A stretch of DNA of 64,000 nt from Bordetella genomosp. 11 (GCF_002261215.1 NZ_NEVS01000004.1:3658001-3722000), one strand, 5' to 3'; counted from the first letter of the stretch, positions 33,825 to 42,589 are shown. Made by a program: numbers and translations. The notes: a model not told the origin generated them from the sequence alone.

Positions 33825-34397
33825 ATGGCAACCACTCTGAAAGGCAGCGGCCAGAAATTCATCGCGCGCAACCGCGCGCCCCGCGTGCAGATCGAATACG
33901 ACGTCGAGATCTACGGCGCCGAACGCAAGGTGCAGTTGCCTTTCGTGATGGGCGTGCTGGCCGACCTGGCCGGGCGATCCGATACGCCGCAGCCGGATAT
34001 CGCCGAACGCAAGTTCCTGAGCATAGACATCGATAACTTCGACGAGCGGATGAAGTCCATCCGGCCGCGCGCGGCGTTCCAGGTGCCCAACACGCTGACC
34101 GGCGATGGCAATCTGAACGTGGATATCACCTTCGAGAGCATCGACGATTTTTCGCCCGCCACGGTGGCCCGCAAGGTGGGGGCGCTGAACGAACTGCTCA
34201 ATGCCCGCACCCAGCTGGCCAACCTGCTGACCTATATGGACGGCAAGACCGGCGCGGAAGAGCTGATCGGCAAGGTGCTGGAGGACCCGGCGCTGCTGAA
34301 TGCCCTGGCCGCCGCGCCCAAGCCGGCGGACCCGGCGGACGATTCCGCCGCCAAGGGCAACGACCAGACCCGCGCCGACGGCGACGCGAACCAATGA
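33825..34397 (+). CDS. tssB: T6SS sheath small subunit TssB (VipA)
   Basis: A 190-residue TssB, with EYDVEIYGAERKVQLPFVMGVLADLAG, the RKFLSIDIDNFDERMKSIRPRAAFQVPNTL block and the LNELLNARTQLANLLTYMDGK helix that forms part of the sheath handshake with TssC. The C-terminal 25 or so residues are a charged, Ala-rich tail. TssB and TssC build the contractile cytoplasmic sheath. CAGGAGAATCGC gives a good ribosome site. The stop overlaps the tssC start by 4 bases. Confidence 0.97.
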   Translation: MATTLKGSGQKFIARNRAPRVQIEYDVEIYGAERKVQLPFVMGVLADLAGRSDTPQPDIAERKFLSIDIDNFDERMKSIRPRAAFQVPNTLTGDGNLNVDITFESIDDFSPATVARKVGALNELLNARTQLANLLTYMDGKTGAEELIGKVLEDPALLNALAAAPKPADPADDSAAKGNDQTRADGDANQ

Positions 34398-35914
34398 CGA
34401 TGGAGAACGCCATGACCGCAACGGCACAACGCGCGGCGCAACGCGCCGATGAAGCGCTGGAGGCGGACGACCTGTCCGTCCTGCTGAAAAAGGAGTTCAA
34501 GCCCAAGACCGAACAGGCCCGCGAGGCGGTCGAGCATGCCGTGCGCACCCTGGCGCACCAGGCGCTGCAGAACAGCGGCGTCGGCCTGTCCTCGGATGCC
34601 TACCGCACGATCCAGGCGATCATCGCCGAGATCGACCGCAAGATGTCCGAGCAGATCAATCTGGTCATGCATCACGCCGACTTCCAGCAGTTGGAAGGCG
34701 CGTGGCGCGGCCTGCACTACCTGGTGTCCAACACCGAGACGGACGAGCTGCTGAAGATCAGCGTGATGTGCATCTCCAAGCAGGAGCTGGGCCGGACGCT
34801 CAAGCGCCACAAGGGCGTGGGCTGGGATCAAAGCCCCATCTTCAAGCGCGTGTACGAGGAAGAGTACGGCCAGTTCGGCGGCGAGCCCATCGGCTGCCTG
34901 GTGGGCGATTACTACTTCGACCACAGCCCGCCCGACGTCGAACTGCTGGGCGAAATGGGGCGCATCGCCGCCGCGGCCCACTGCCCGTTCATCGCCGGCG
35001 CATCGCCGAACGTCATGCAGATGGATACCTGGCAGGAACTGGCCAACCCGCGCGACCTGACCAAGATCTTCACGAATACCGAGTACGCCGCCTGGCGCAG
35101 CCTGCGCGAATCCGAGGACTCGCGCTACATCGGCCTGGCCATGCCGCGCTTCCTCGCCCGCCTGCCCTACGGGGCGCGCACCAATCCGGTGGACGACTTC
35201 GATTTCGAGGAAGACACCGACGGCTCCAACCACGACCGCTATACCTGGGCCAACTCGGCCTACGCCATGGCGGCCAATATCAACCGCTCCTTCAAGCTGT
35301 ACGGCTGGTGCACGTCGATACGCGGCGTGGAGTCGGGCGGCGCGGTGGAAAACCTGCCTTGCCATACCTTCCCGACCGATGACGGCGGCGTCGATATGAA
35401 GTGCCCGACGGAGATCGCCATCAGCGACCGCCGCGAGGCCGAACTGGCGAAGAACGGCTTCATGCCGCTGGTGCACCGCAAGAACACCGACTTCGCCGCC
35501 TTCATCGGCGCCCAGTCGCTGCAAAAGCCGCACGATTACTACGACGCGGACGCCGCCGCCAATGCCAAGCTGTCCGCGCGGCTTCCCTACCTGTTCGCCT
35601 GCTGCCGCTTCGCCCACTACCTGAAGTGCATCGTGCGCGACAAGATCGGTTCCTTCCGCGAACGCAACGACATGGAGCGCTGGCTGAACGACTGGATCAT
35701 GAATTACGTCGATGGGGATCCCGTCAACTCCTCCCAGGAAACCAAGGCGCGCAAGCCCCTGGCCGCCGCCGAAGTCCAGGTGCAGGAGGTCGAGGACAAC
35801 CCCGGCTACTACGCCGCCAAGTTTTTCCTGCGGCCGCACTATCAGCTCGAAGGGTTGACGGTGTCGCTGCGGCTCGTGTCCAAATTGCCCTCGCTCAAGC
35901 AGAACGAGGGCTGA
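34394..35914 (+). CDS. tssC: T6SS sheath large subunit TssC (VipB)
   Basis: A 506-residue TssC of standard length. Recognisable blocks are HHADFQQLEGAWRGLHYLV (about residues 96-114), GCLVGDYYFDHSPPDVELL, PFIAGASPN, ESEDSRYIGLAMPRFLARLPYG, and the C-terminal NPGYYAAKFFLRPHYQLEGL. It polymerises with TssB into the contractile sheath, and TssH recycles it. ATG 34394 is inside the end of tssB (ATGA); ATG 34400 is possible. Confidence 0.98.
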   Translation: MTMENAMTATAQRAAQRADEALEADDLSVLLKKEFKPKTEQAREAVEHAVRTLAHQALQNSGVGLSSDAYRTIQAIIAEIDRKMSEQINLVMHHADFQQLEGAWRGLHYLVSNTETDELLKISVMCISKQELGRTLKRHKGVGWDQSPIFKRVYEEEYGQFGGEPIGCLVGDYYFDHSPPDVELLGEMGRIAAAAHCPFIAGASPNVMQMDTWQELANPRDLTKIFTNTEYAAWRSLRESEDSRYIGLAMPRFLARLPYGARTNPVDDFDFEEDTDGSNHDRYTWANSAYAMAANINRSFKLYGWCTSIRGVESGGAVENLPCHTFPTDDGGVDMKCPTEIAISDRREAELAKNGFMPLVHRKNTDFAAFIGAQSLQKPHDYYDADAAANAKLSARLPYLFACCRFAHYLKCIVRDKIGSFRERNDMERWLNDWIMNYVDGDPVNSSQETKARKPLAAAEVQVQEVEDNPGYYAAKFFLRPHYQLEGLTVSLRLVSKLPSLKQNEG

Positions 35915-36149
35915 CTGGACCGCTACGCCACCGTGCCGCGCCGGGGCGGCCGAGCCTCGGGCACGGCCCGCCGCGGTAGCGGTGCGGCACGGATGGCCTT
36001 ACGTCCCAGGGCCGCGCATCCGACATGGCCGGGTGCCGACCGAAGGCGCTTTTCATCGCCGGTTCCGCCGGGTTTTTCTCGTGCAGAAGGCCCGCGGCGT
36101 GGCTTTTTCCAAGCAGGACTCTGGCTGGACCTCAAATCAGGAGAAGCAA
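35915..36149 (+). promoter_or_regulatory. tssC-hcp intergenic hairpin region
   Basis: 235 bases. An inverted repeat, CCGTGCCGC (35931-35939) with GCGGCACGG (35984-35992), closes a GC-rich multi-arm hairpin just after tssC. AGGAGA then precedes the GTG of hcp. The hairpin may attenuate read-through, or protect separate tssBC or hcp transcripts. An extra promoter for hcp may lie here, but I cannot point to one. Confidence 0.45.
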
Positions 36150-36638
36150 GTGGCTGTTGATATTTTCATGAAGATCGATGGCGCCAATGGCGAATCGAAG
36201 GATGCCAATCACAAGGATTGGTCCGATGTGCTGTCGTTTTCCTGGGGTGCCACCCAGCCCGGCAATCTGTCGAGCGGCGGCGGCCTGGGCGCGGGCAAGG
36301 CAAGCTTCAACGACCTGCACGTGGTGGCGCGCATCGACAAGGCCGCCCCGGCGGTGATGAAGCATTGCGCCAGCGGCAAGCACCTGAACATGGTGCAGCT
36401 GTCCATGTGCAAGGCCGGCGGCACCCAGATCGAGTATTCCAAGATCACCCTGGAAGACGTGCTGGTCTCCTCCGTGCAATTGTCTGGCGATGGCGGCTCG
36501 GACGCGGGCGTGATCGCCAACTTCGCTTTCCAGGCCGCCAAGGTCAAGCAGCAGTACTGGGAGCAGACGGACCAGGGCGGCAAGGGCGCCGAAACGCTGG
36601 TCGCCTGGGATATCAAGCAGAACAAGGAAGTCGGCTGA
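36150..36638 (+). CDS. hcp: T6SS tube protein Hcp (TssD)
   Basis: A 162-residue Hcp. It begins at GTG 36150 (AGGAGAAGCAA upstream) with AVDIFMKIDGANGESKDANHKDWSDVLSFSWG. It also has the family's VVARIDKAAPAVMKHCASGKH segment and the C-terminal AAKVKQQYWEQTDQGGKGAETLVAWDIKQNKE. Hexameric rings stack into the inner tube and carry small effectors. An upstream in-frame ATG (35982) would add an implausible Arg-rich extension with no ribosome site. It is separated from tssC by a hairpin region, as often for this highly expressed gene. Confidence 0.97.
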   Translation: MAVDIFMKIDGANGESKDANHKDWSDVLSFSWGATQPGNLSSGGGLGAGKASFNDLHVVARIDKAAPAVMKHCASGKHLNMVQLSMCKAGGTQIEYSKITLEDVLVSSVQLSGDGGSDAGVIANFAFQAAKVKQQYWEQTDQGGKGAETLVAWDIKQNKEVG

Positions 36639-36643
36639 TACCC

Positions 36644-37468
36644 ATGACCGAGACCGCCGTTTCCCTTCACACAGGCAGCCTTGCGACGCACATGGATACG
36701 GCGGTCGCGCGGATCCGCCGCCAACCCGGCGATGCGGATGCGCGCGCCCGGCTGTTCCAGTTGCTGGCCGTGCAGGGCGAATGGGAACGCGCGGTCGAAC
36801 AGCTCAAGCTGAGCGCCGAACTGAATCCGCAGGCCGCCCCGACGGCCTTGATGTACGACCGCGCGATCGCGGCCGAGCGGCAGCGCGAAGCCGTCCTGGC
36901 GGGGCAGGCGGAGCCGGCCGTGCCGGGGCCCCGCCCGCCCTGGCTGGACTGTTTGCTGCAAGCCCTGCGACACGACGCCACGGACGTTGTGCGTGCCGCG
37001 GCGCTGCGCGGCCAGGCACTGCAAGAAGCCGAGCCCCTGGCCGGCACGCTGGAACAGGCGGGCGACACCGGGCCGCTGAGATTTCCCTGGATCTGCGACG
37101 GCGACAGCCGCCTGGGGCCCGTCTTCGAGTTCATCCAGGGCGAACATTACGCCTGGCTGCCGTTTTCCTATCTGCGCCGGATACGGCTGCTGCCGCCGGA
37201 AACGCTGTGCGACATGATCTGGGCGCGTGCCGAGATTACGCTGGCGGACGCGCGCGTGCTGCATGCGCTGGTACCGGCGCGCTACCCGGCGCCCGTGGGC
37301 CGCCGCATGGCGGACCAGGACGAGCGCCTGCGCCTGGGACGGCTGACGCAATGGGAGCCGCTGCACGGCGAGACCTACACCGGCCTCGGCCAGAAGATGT
37401 GGTTGACGGACCAGGGCGAGTACGCGCTGCTGGATATCCGCGCGGTGGAGCATGCCGATGGGCCATAG
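36644..37468 (+). CDS. tagJ: T6SS accessory protein TagJ (ImpE)
   Basis: A 274-residue ImpE-family protein. The N-terminal third is TPR-like (ARLFQLLAVQGEWERAVEQLKLSAELNP). The C-terminal part has GEHYAWLPFSYLRRIRLLPPETLCDMIWARA, the typical ImpE SciE block. TagJ binds TssB and can recruit the ClpV unfoldase to contracted sheaths. It is present only in some T6SS classes. The gene starts 5 bases after hcp and its end overlaps tssE by 17 bases. Confidence 0.93.
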   Translation: MTETAVSLHTGSLATHMDTAVARIRRQPGDADARARLFQLLAVQGEWERAVEQLKLSAELNPQAAPTALMYDRAIAAERQREAVLAGQAEPAVPGPRPPWLDCLLQALRHDATDVVRAAALRGQALQEAEPLAGTLEQAGDTGPLRFPWICDGDSRLGPVFEFIQGEHYAWLPFSYLRRIRLLPPETLCDMIWARAEITLADARVLHALVPARYPAPVGRRMADQDERLRLGRLTQWEPLHGETYTGLGQKMWLTDQGEYALLDIRAVEHADGP

Positions 37469-37982
37469 CGACGCCAAGGCGCTCGCCGCGCGCGACCGCC
37501 TGCAACCCTCGCTGCTCGATCGCCTGCTGGACGACGAACCCGGCAAGCGCGAGGAGCCGCGCGAATCCTCGATGCTGACGCACGCGCAGTTGCGGGAGGT
37601 CGTGCTGCGCGACCTGCGCTGGCTGTTGAATACCGTCAACCTGGAGACCACCGACGACCTCGGCGCGCACCGGCATGCCGCCGACTCGGTGGTGAACTAC
37701 GGCGTGCGCGCGCTGGCCGGCAAGCGCATGTCGGACATCGACTGGATCGACGTCGAGGACTCCATCCGGCGCGCCATCGCCGCCTTCGAGCCGCGCATCC
37801 TGGATTCGTCGGTGGAAGTACGCTGCGTGACCGACACCGGCACGCTGGAACACCACAACGTGCTCAGCCTGGAAATCAAGGGCATGCTGTGGTGCGTGCC
37901 CCATCCCCTGGAATTCCTGTTCCGCACCGATATCGACCTGGAAAGCAGCCACATGGACCTGCGCGACCTGGGAGGCTATTGA
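37452..37982 (+). CDS. tssE: T6SS baseplate protein TssE (gp25-like)
   Basis: A 176-residue TssE. It has an N-terminal LQPSLLDRLLDDEPGKREEPRESSML segment, the RDLRWLLNTVNL helix with the family's (R)DLxxLLNT pattern, SVVNYGVRAL, IRRAIAAFEPRILDSSVEVRCV, and the C-terminal PLEFLFRTDIDLESS. It is homologous to phage T4 gp25 and links the baseplate wedge to the sheath. It overlaps tagJ (17 bases) and tssF (1 base), so translation is coupled. Confidence 0.96.
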   Translation: MPMGHSDAKALAARDRLQPSLLDRLLDDEPGKREEPRESSMLTHAQLREVVLRDLRWLLNTVNLETTDDLGAHRHAADSVVNYGVRALAGKRMSDIDWIDVEDSIRRAIAAFEPRILDSSVEVRCVTDTGTLEHHNVLSLEIKGMLWCVPHPLEFLFRTDIDLESSHMDLRDLGGY

Positions 37983-39883
37983 TGGACGGCCGGCTGCTGG
38001 ACTACTACAACCGCGAACTGGTCTACATGCGCGAGATGGGCGCGGAGTTCGCGCGGCAGTACCCGAAGGTCGCCGGCCGCCTGGGCATGAACGCCACCGA
38101 GGTGGCCGATCCCTACGTGGAACGCCTGCTGGAAGGCTTCAGCTTCCTGACCGCGCGTATCCACATGAAGATGGATGCGGAGTTCCCCCGCTTCTCGCAG
38201 CGCCTGCTGGAAGTCGTCTACCCCAACTATCTGGCCCCCACGCCGGCCATGGCCGTGGTGCGCTTCGAACCCAGCATGAACGAAGGCACGCTGGCACGCG
38301 GCTTCGACCTGCCGCGCGGCACGCTGCTGCGCGGCAAGGTCCCGCGCGGCGAGCAGACGCCGGCGGAATTCATGACCGGCCACCACCTGAAGCTGTGGCC
38401 GCTGCGGGTGGCGGAGGCGTCCTTCGGCCCGCCGCCGCCCGACCTGCCCTTGACCCGGCTGGGCCTGGGCGGGCGCGGGCAGCGCGTGCTGAGCGCGCTG
38501 CGCATCCGCATCGAAGTCTGCGGCGGCCTGCGCCTGGAAGACCTGGACCTGGACCAGCTGGTGTTCTATCTGAACGGCCAGGACCTGCAGATGCAGCGCC
38601 TGCTGGAGCTTGTCGTCGGCAGCACGGTCGCCGTGCTGGGCCACGACAGCGCGCGGCCGGTGGCCTGGATCAACCGTATGCCGGCCAGCGCGGTACGCCA
38701 CGAAGGCTTCGACGACGACCAGGCGCTGCTGCCGGCGGATGCCCGCGTTTTCCAGGGATATCGCCTGCTGCAGGAATACTTCGCCTTCCCGCGCCGCTAT
38801 CTGTTCTTCAGCGTGAATGGCCTGAAGCAGGGACTGCGCGCTGCCGTCCCCGGCGGCGCGGCGCGCGAGACGCGGGCCTTCGACCTGACATTGTTGTTTT
38901 CCGCGGCGGCCCCGGAACTGGAAGGCGCCATCGTCGCCGGGAACCTGGCACTGCACTGCGCCCCGGTCATCAACCTGTTTCCCAAGCGGGCCGACCGCGT
39001 CGCCGTCACCGCGCGCACCTCCGAATACCACGTGGTGGTGGATCGCACGCGGCCGCTGGACTACGAGATCTATGCCATGACGCGGGTCGCCGGCCACGCA
39101 TCGGCGGATCGCCCGGAACAGGAATTCCGGCCGTTCTACGGCTCGGTGTTCAGCGATCCCGACGACTACGGCGCCTACTATTCGATGCGCCGCGAGCCGC
39201 GCCTGATTTCCGATGCGGCCCGGCGCAACGGGACGCGCACCGGCTACACGGGCAGCGAGGTATACCTGTCCCTGGTGGATCGCCACGAGGCGCCGTTTTC
39301 CGGCCAATTGCGGCACCTGACCCTGGACACGCTGTGCACCAACCGCGATCTGGCGGTATTGCTGCCGCTGGGCACGCAGACCGACCTGACGCTGCGCATA
39401 TCGGCGCCGGTAGGCGCGATCAAGGTGCTGCACGGACCGACCCGGCCCCAACCCGCGCTGGCCGAGGATGCCGCGACCTGGCACCTGATCAGCCACCTGG
39501 GCCTGAACTACCTGAGCCTGACGGATCTGGACGAAGAAGCCGGCGCGCAGACGCTGCGCGAGATGCTGACGGTATACGGCAATCTGGCGGACCCGGTGGT
39601 GCGCAAGCATATCGCCGGCGTGCGCCATATGCGGGTCACCCCGATGCACCATCGCCTGCCGGCGCTCGGGCCCATCGTCTACGGACGCGGCGTGCGCATC
39701 GGCCTGGACGTCGACGAAGCGGCGTTCTCGGGCATCAGCCCCTACCTGTTCGGCGCGGTACTGGAAAAGTTCTTCGCCCGCCATGTGTCGATCAACATGA
39801 TGACGGAGCTGGTCCTGTCGACCCTGCAGCGCGGCGAAGTCGCCCGGTGGAAACCGCGCATGGGGACCCGCCCCGCGGTATAG
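37982..39883 (+). CDS. tssF: T6SS baseplate protein TssF
   Basis: A 633-residue TssF. The diagnostic start is LLDYYNRELVYMREMGAEFARQYPKVAGRLGM, followed by DPYVERLLEGFSFLTARIHMKMDAEFPRFSQRLLEVVYPNYLAPTPAM. Later blocks include LLQEYFAFPRRYLFF and NLFPKRADRV. TssF pairs with TssG in the wedge complex that connects the membrane complex with the spike. The ATG overlaps the tssE stop by one base. Normally tssG follows directly; here a DUF3540 gene lies between. Confidence 0.97.
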   Translation: MDGRLLDYYNRELVYMREMGAEFARQYPKVAGRLGMNATEVADPYVERLLEGFSFLTARIHMKMDAEFPRFSQRLLEVVYPNYLAPTPAMAVVRFEPSMNEGTLARGFDLPRGTLLRGKVPRGEQTPAEFMTGHHLKLWPLRVAEASFGPPPPDLPLTRLGLGGRGQRVLSALRIRIEVCGGLRLEDLDLDQLVFYLNGQDLQMQRLLELVVGSTVAVLGHDSARPVAWINRMPASAVRHEGFDDDQALLPADARVFQGYRLLQEYFAFPRRYLFFSVNGLKQGLRAAVPGGAARETRAFDLTLLFSAAAPELEGAIVAGNLALHCAPVINLFPKRADRVAVTARTSEYHVVVDRTRPLDYEIYAMTRVAGHASADRPEQEFRPFYGSVFSDPDDYGAYYSMRREPRLISDAARRNGTRTGYTGSEVYLSLVDRHEAPFSGQLRHLTLDTLCTNRDLAVLLPLGTQTDLTLRISAPVGAIKVLHGPTRPQPALAEDAATWHLISHLGLNYLSLTDLDEEAGAQTLREMLTVYGNLADPVVRKHIAGVRHMRVTPMHHRLPALGPIVYGRGVRIGLDVDEAAFSGISPYLFGAVLEKFFARHVSINMMTELVLSTLQRGEVARWKPRMGTRPAV

Positions 39884-39915
39884 CGCACTTTGGAAGAGAC
39901 GAGAGGAAAGCCATC

Positions 39916-40575
39916 ATGACAACCGCAGCCGCCGCGCGCCGATATCCTGCCTACGATCCCGTCCACCTGCTGGGCCGCGTCGTCGCGCGCGAAGACGACG
40001 GCCGCTATCGCGTGGATTGCGACGGCCGTCCCTGGCGCGCGCAACGCGCCGCCAGTTGCCTGCTGGCGCCCGGCGTCGGCGACGACGTGCTGATCAGCGG
40101 GCCGGACCCGACGCGCGTCTACCTGATCGCGGTCGTCGCCCAGGCCGATGCCGGCCGTTCGCGGCTGGAACTGCCCGGCGATGTGACGCTGGAATCCGCG
40201 CAGGGCAACCTGTCGCTGGACAGCGCCGGCACCATCAGCCTGCGCGGCGGCGCCGCCGTGCGGGTCGAAACGGACGAACTGGCCCTGCACGCGCGCGACG
40301 TCCGTTGCGTGGCCGACCGCCTGCGCTACGTCGCCACGGAGCTGCAGGCCACCGTCGGCACGACCCGCCTGGTCGGCAAGGCGTACGAGGCCGTCATGGA
40401 CCGCATCACGCTGATGAGCCGCCTGAGCTTTCGCACCACCGAGGAAGTGGAACAGGTGCGCGCCGGCACGCTGGACTACCAGGCCGAGCAGGCGGCGCGC
40501 GTGCACGCCAACTACACCATGGTCACCGGCGGCGAGCTGGTGAAGGTCGATGCCAAGCAGATACACATGGGATAG
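39916..40575 (+). CDS. DUF3540 protein inserted between tssF and tssG
   Basis: A 219-residue protein of the DUF3540 family. The N-terminal half has HLLGRVVAREDDGRYRVDCDGRPWRAQRAASCLLAPGVGDDVLI, an OB-like segment similar in logic to VgrG/gp5 domains. The C-terminal half has beta-repeat sequence (DVTLESAQGNLSLDSAGTISLRGG) and the ending YEAVMDRITLMSRLSFRTTEEVEQVRAG. DUF3540 genes usually accompany DUF2169/pentapeptide/DUF4150 accessory clusters. Here it has been placed inside the core operon. GAGAGGAAAG gives a ribosome site. Its last 26 bases overlap tssG. The role is unknown, possibly spike-associated. Confidence 0.78.
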   Translation: MTTAAAARRYPAYDPVHLLGRVVAREDDGRYRVDCDGRPWRAQRAASCLLAPGVGDDVLISGPDPTRVYLIAVVAQADAGRSRLELPGDVTLESAQGNLSLDSAGTISLRGGAAVRVETDELALHARDVRCVADRLRYVATELQATVGTTRLVGKAYEAVMDRITLMSRLSFRTTEEVEQVRAGTLDYQAEQAARVHANYTMVTGGELVKVDAKQIHMG

Positions 40576-41680
40576 CGCCGGCCTGCGCGCCGCGCCCGCC
40601 GTGTTGCCGGCCGGATTCTGGCGCCGCCTGGAGGACTCGCCCTACTCGCACGATTTGTTCAATACCCTGCGCTGGATCGACGCGCGGGCGGGCGCGCGCG
40701 CGCCCCTGGGGCGCGACAGCCTGCCGCGCAACGAGCCCGTCCGCCTGCGCCAGGAACCCTCCCTGGCGTTCGCGCCGTCGACGCTGGCCGCCGCGCGGGC
40801 CGCGCAAACCGGGCAGCTTCCGGAGCTGTCCATCTATAGCTTCGGCCTGTTCGGGCCCAACGGCCCGCTGCCGCTGCACCTGACCGAGCATGCGCGCGAA
40901 CGCCTGCATCATCACCGCGACCGCACGCTGTCGGCCTTTGCCGACATCTTCCATCACCGGCTGATTCTGCTGTTCTACCGGGCCTGGGCGGATGCGCAGA
41001 GCACGGTCAGCCTGGATCGCGGAGAGGAACGCTTTACGCGCTACGTGGCCAGCCTGCTGCACATGGGCCAGCCCTCCATGCGGCGCCGCGACGCCGTGAC
41101 CGACCACGCCAAGTACTACATGGCGGGGCACCTGCTGCGGCAGACGCGCAACCCGGAAGGCCTGAAGCACATTCTGCGGGAGTTCTTCCGGTGCCCCGTG
41201 CGCATCGGCGAATTCGTGCCGCAATGGATACGGCTGGAGCCGGCGCAGCGCCTGACCCTGGGCAGCGGCATGGGACTGGGACGCGACACCGTGCTGGGCG
41301 CGGCGGTGCGCGACGCGCAGCATCGATTCCGCATCGATCTCGGTCCGCTGGATCTTGCCAGCTACCAGGCGTTCCTGCCGGGCGGCGCGCGCGGCCGCCA
41401 GTTGATGCACTGGGTGCGCCACTACATCGGCGTCGAATTCGCCTGGGATGCGCGGCCCGTGCTGCGTGCCAGCGACGTGCGCGGCGTGCGCCTGGGGTCG
41501 CCCCAGCCGCTGGGCCTGGCCGCGTGGCTGGGGCAGCGCCGGCCCGCGCAGGGCGATGCCGGCGATCTGCTGATCGATTACGAAGCCCGCGAGCGGGCCG
41601 CGCGGGACGCCGTTCGCGCCAGCCGCGCCCGCGCCGCCTCGGCGGCGCCCAATCCTGAAACCGAGGAGACCATGCAGTGA
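40550..41680 (+). CDS. tssG: T6SS baseplate protein TssG
   Basis: A 376-residue TssG. It shows the family's early block GFWRRLEDSPYSHDLFNTLRWIDARAG, then LSIYSFGLFGPNGPLPLHLTEHARER and DRTLSAFADIFHHRLILLFYRAWADAQ, and the later EFVPQWIRL. It forms the wedge with TssF, TssE and TssK. It overlaps the DUF3540 gene by 26 bases and the following effector gene by 4 bases, so these extra genes are translationally embedded in the operon. The C-terminal 30 residues are a charged Ala-rich tail. Confidence 0.96.
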   Translation: MPSRYTWDSAGLRAAPAVLPAGFWRRLEDSPYSHDLFNTLRWIDARAGARAPLGRDSLPRNEPVRLRQEPSLAFAPSTLAAARAAQTGQLPELSIYSFGLFGPNGPLPLHLTEHARERLHHHRDRTLSAFADIFHHRLILLFYRAWADAQSTVSLDRGEERFTRYVASLLHMGQPSMRRRDAVTDHAKYYMAGHLLRQTRNPEGLKHILREFFRCPVRIGEFVPQWIRLEPAQRLTLGSGMGLGRDTVLGAAVRDAQHRFRIDLGPLDLASYQAFLPGGARGRQLMHWVRHYIGVEFAWDARPVLRASDVRGVRLGSPQPLGLAAWLGQRRPAQGDAGDLLIDYEARERAARDAVRASRARAASAAPNPETEETMQ

Positions 41681-42201
41681 GGCACGATATGTTCTACGAC
41701 GGCCAGGTCCTGGACTGGCCGGGCCACGGCAAATTCCGCGCCAGCAGCGGCCTGCCGGGACATCAGTTGCCGGACGAATATTGCGCCGGCGACAGCGGCC
41801 CGATTCCACCCGGCTACTACAAGCTCATGCTGGCGGACCGCGGCACGGCGCAGGATGACGGACGCAATGCCTGCGCCCTCAAGCCCGCCTGGGGCATGCA
41901 GGCGATTCCGCGCGGAACCGCGGCGGGCGCATGCGAACCGTACTGGGCCAACTGGGGCTGGAACCGCGCCCGCATGGAGCCCGCCGACGAAGCCACGCGC
42001 CGGCGCTGCACCCCCGCGCGCGGCGGCTTCTACCTGCACGATTCCATTAAGGGGTACAGCCACGGTTGCATCGAGGTGGAAGGCCGCATCTTTCCCCTGC
42101 TGCGTACCTACGTGCGCAGCAGCCATCGCGAGGCCATGATCCTGCTGGTGCAATACGTACCGGGCCAGGCGACCTACGGAGGCACGCGTGTCCAGCCATA
42201 G
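41677..42201 (+). CDS. L,D-transpeptidase-like T6SS effector (Tlde1-like)
   Basis: A 174-residue protein with an early MFYDGQVLDWPGHGKFRASSG segment and the catalytic pattern FYLHDSIKGYSHGCIEVEGR (about residues 118-137). His121 and Cys131 (SHGC) would form the active dyad of an L,D-transpeptidase fold. This is the layout of Tlde1-type (DUF2778) antibacterial effectors, which attack peptidoglycan stems in the target periplasm. It has no signal peptide, as expected for cargo delivered by T6SS. GTG 41677 overlaps the tssG stop; ATG 41689 is an alternative start. An immunity-like gene overlaps its end. Confidence 0.8.
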   Translation: MRHDMFYDGQVLDWPGHGKFRASSGLPGHQLPDEYCAGDSGPIPPGYYKLMLADRGTAQDDGRNACALKPAWGMQAIPRGTAAGACEPYWANWGWNRARMEPADEATRRRCTPARGGFYLHDSIKGYSHGCIEVEGRIFPLLRTYVRSSHREAMILLVQYVPGQATYGGTRVQP

Positions 42202-42589
42202 CGCCAACACTTTGCTTGCCCTGGCCGCCGGCGCCGCGATGCTGGCCTTCGGCGGCACGCCCGCGCGGGCCGCGGGTGCCGTCACCGTGGAGAACAGCCT
42301 GCGTGCCTGCGTCGCGATCCAGCCGGGCACGCGCACCGTCGAACACGGCGTGCTGCTGCAGGGCGTCGCCCTGGACGTGCGCAAGCCGATCGGCGAATGC
42401 GGCTGCAAGTCCGCCATCGCCAGCTACACCTCGCGGGTCGTCCTGGATAACGATAGCCGCGTGCTGCTGCTGGCGGGCCGCCTGAACGCGGGCAAATCCG
42501 GCCAGCGCACGCTGCCGCTGGCCAGCGACGCGACGCTGGCGGGCGACCGTCCGATCGCCCTCTCCTTCGAATGCGCGCCGCCGGAATGA
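42188..42589 (+). CDS. Periplasmic immunity protein candidate for the preceding effector
   Basis: A 133-residue protein with a clear Sec signal peptide (LLALAAGAAMLAFGGTPARA, cleavage near residue 28). It has four cysteines (41, 71, 73, 129), so it should be a disulfide-bonded periplasmic protein. It overlaps the effector by 14 bases and starts at GTG 42188. Effector plus exported partner in this order is the standard effector/immunity layout for a peptidoglycan-targeting toxin. The size and cysteine pattern resemble the DUF2195-type partners reported for Tlde1 effectors, but that family assignment is from memory and tentative. Confidence 0.7.
   Translation: MSSHSANTLLALAAGAAMLAFGGTPARAAGAVTVENSLRACVAIQPGTRTVEHGVLLQGVALDVRKPIGECGCKSAIASYTSRVVLDNDSRVLLLAGRLNAGKSGQRTLPLASDATLAGDRPIALSFECAPPE

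Noticed and set aside
35982..36149. Upstream ATG 35982 as the start of hcp
   Set aside because: It would add an Arg-rich extension not found in Hcp proteins. GTG 36150 has AGGAGA upstream and matches the family N-terminus.
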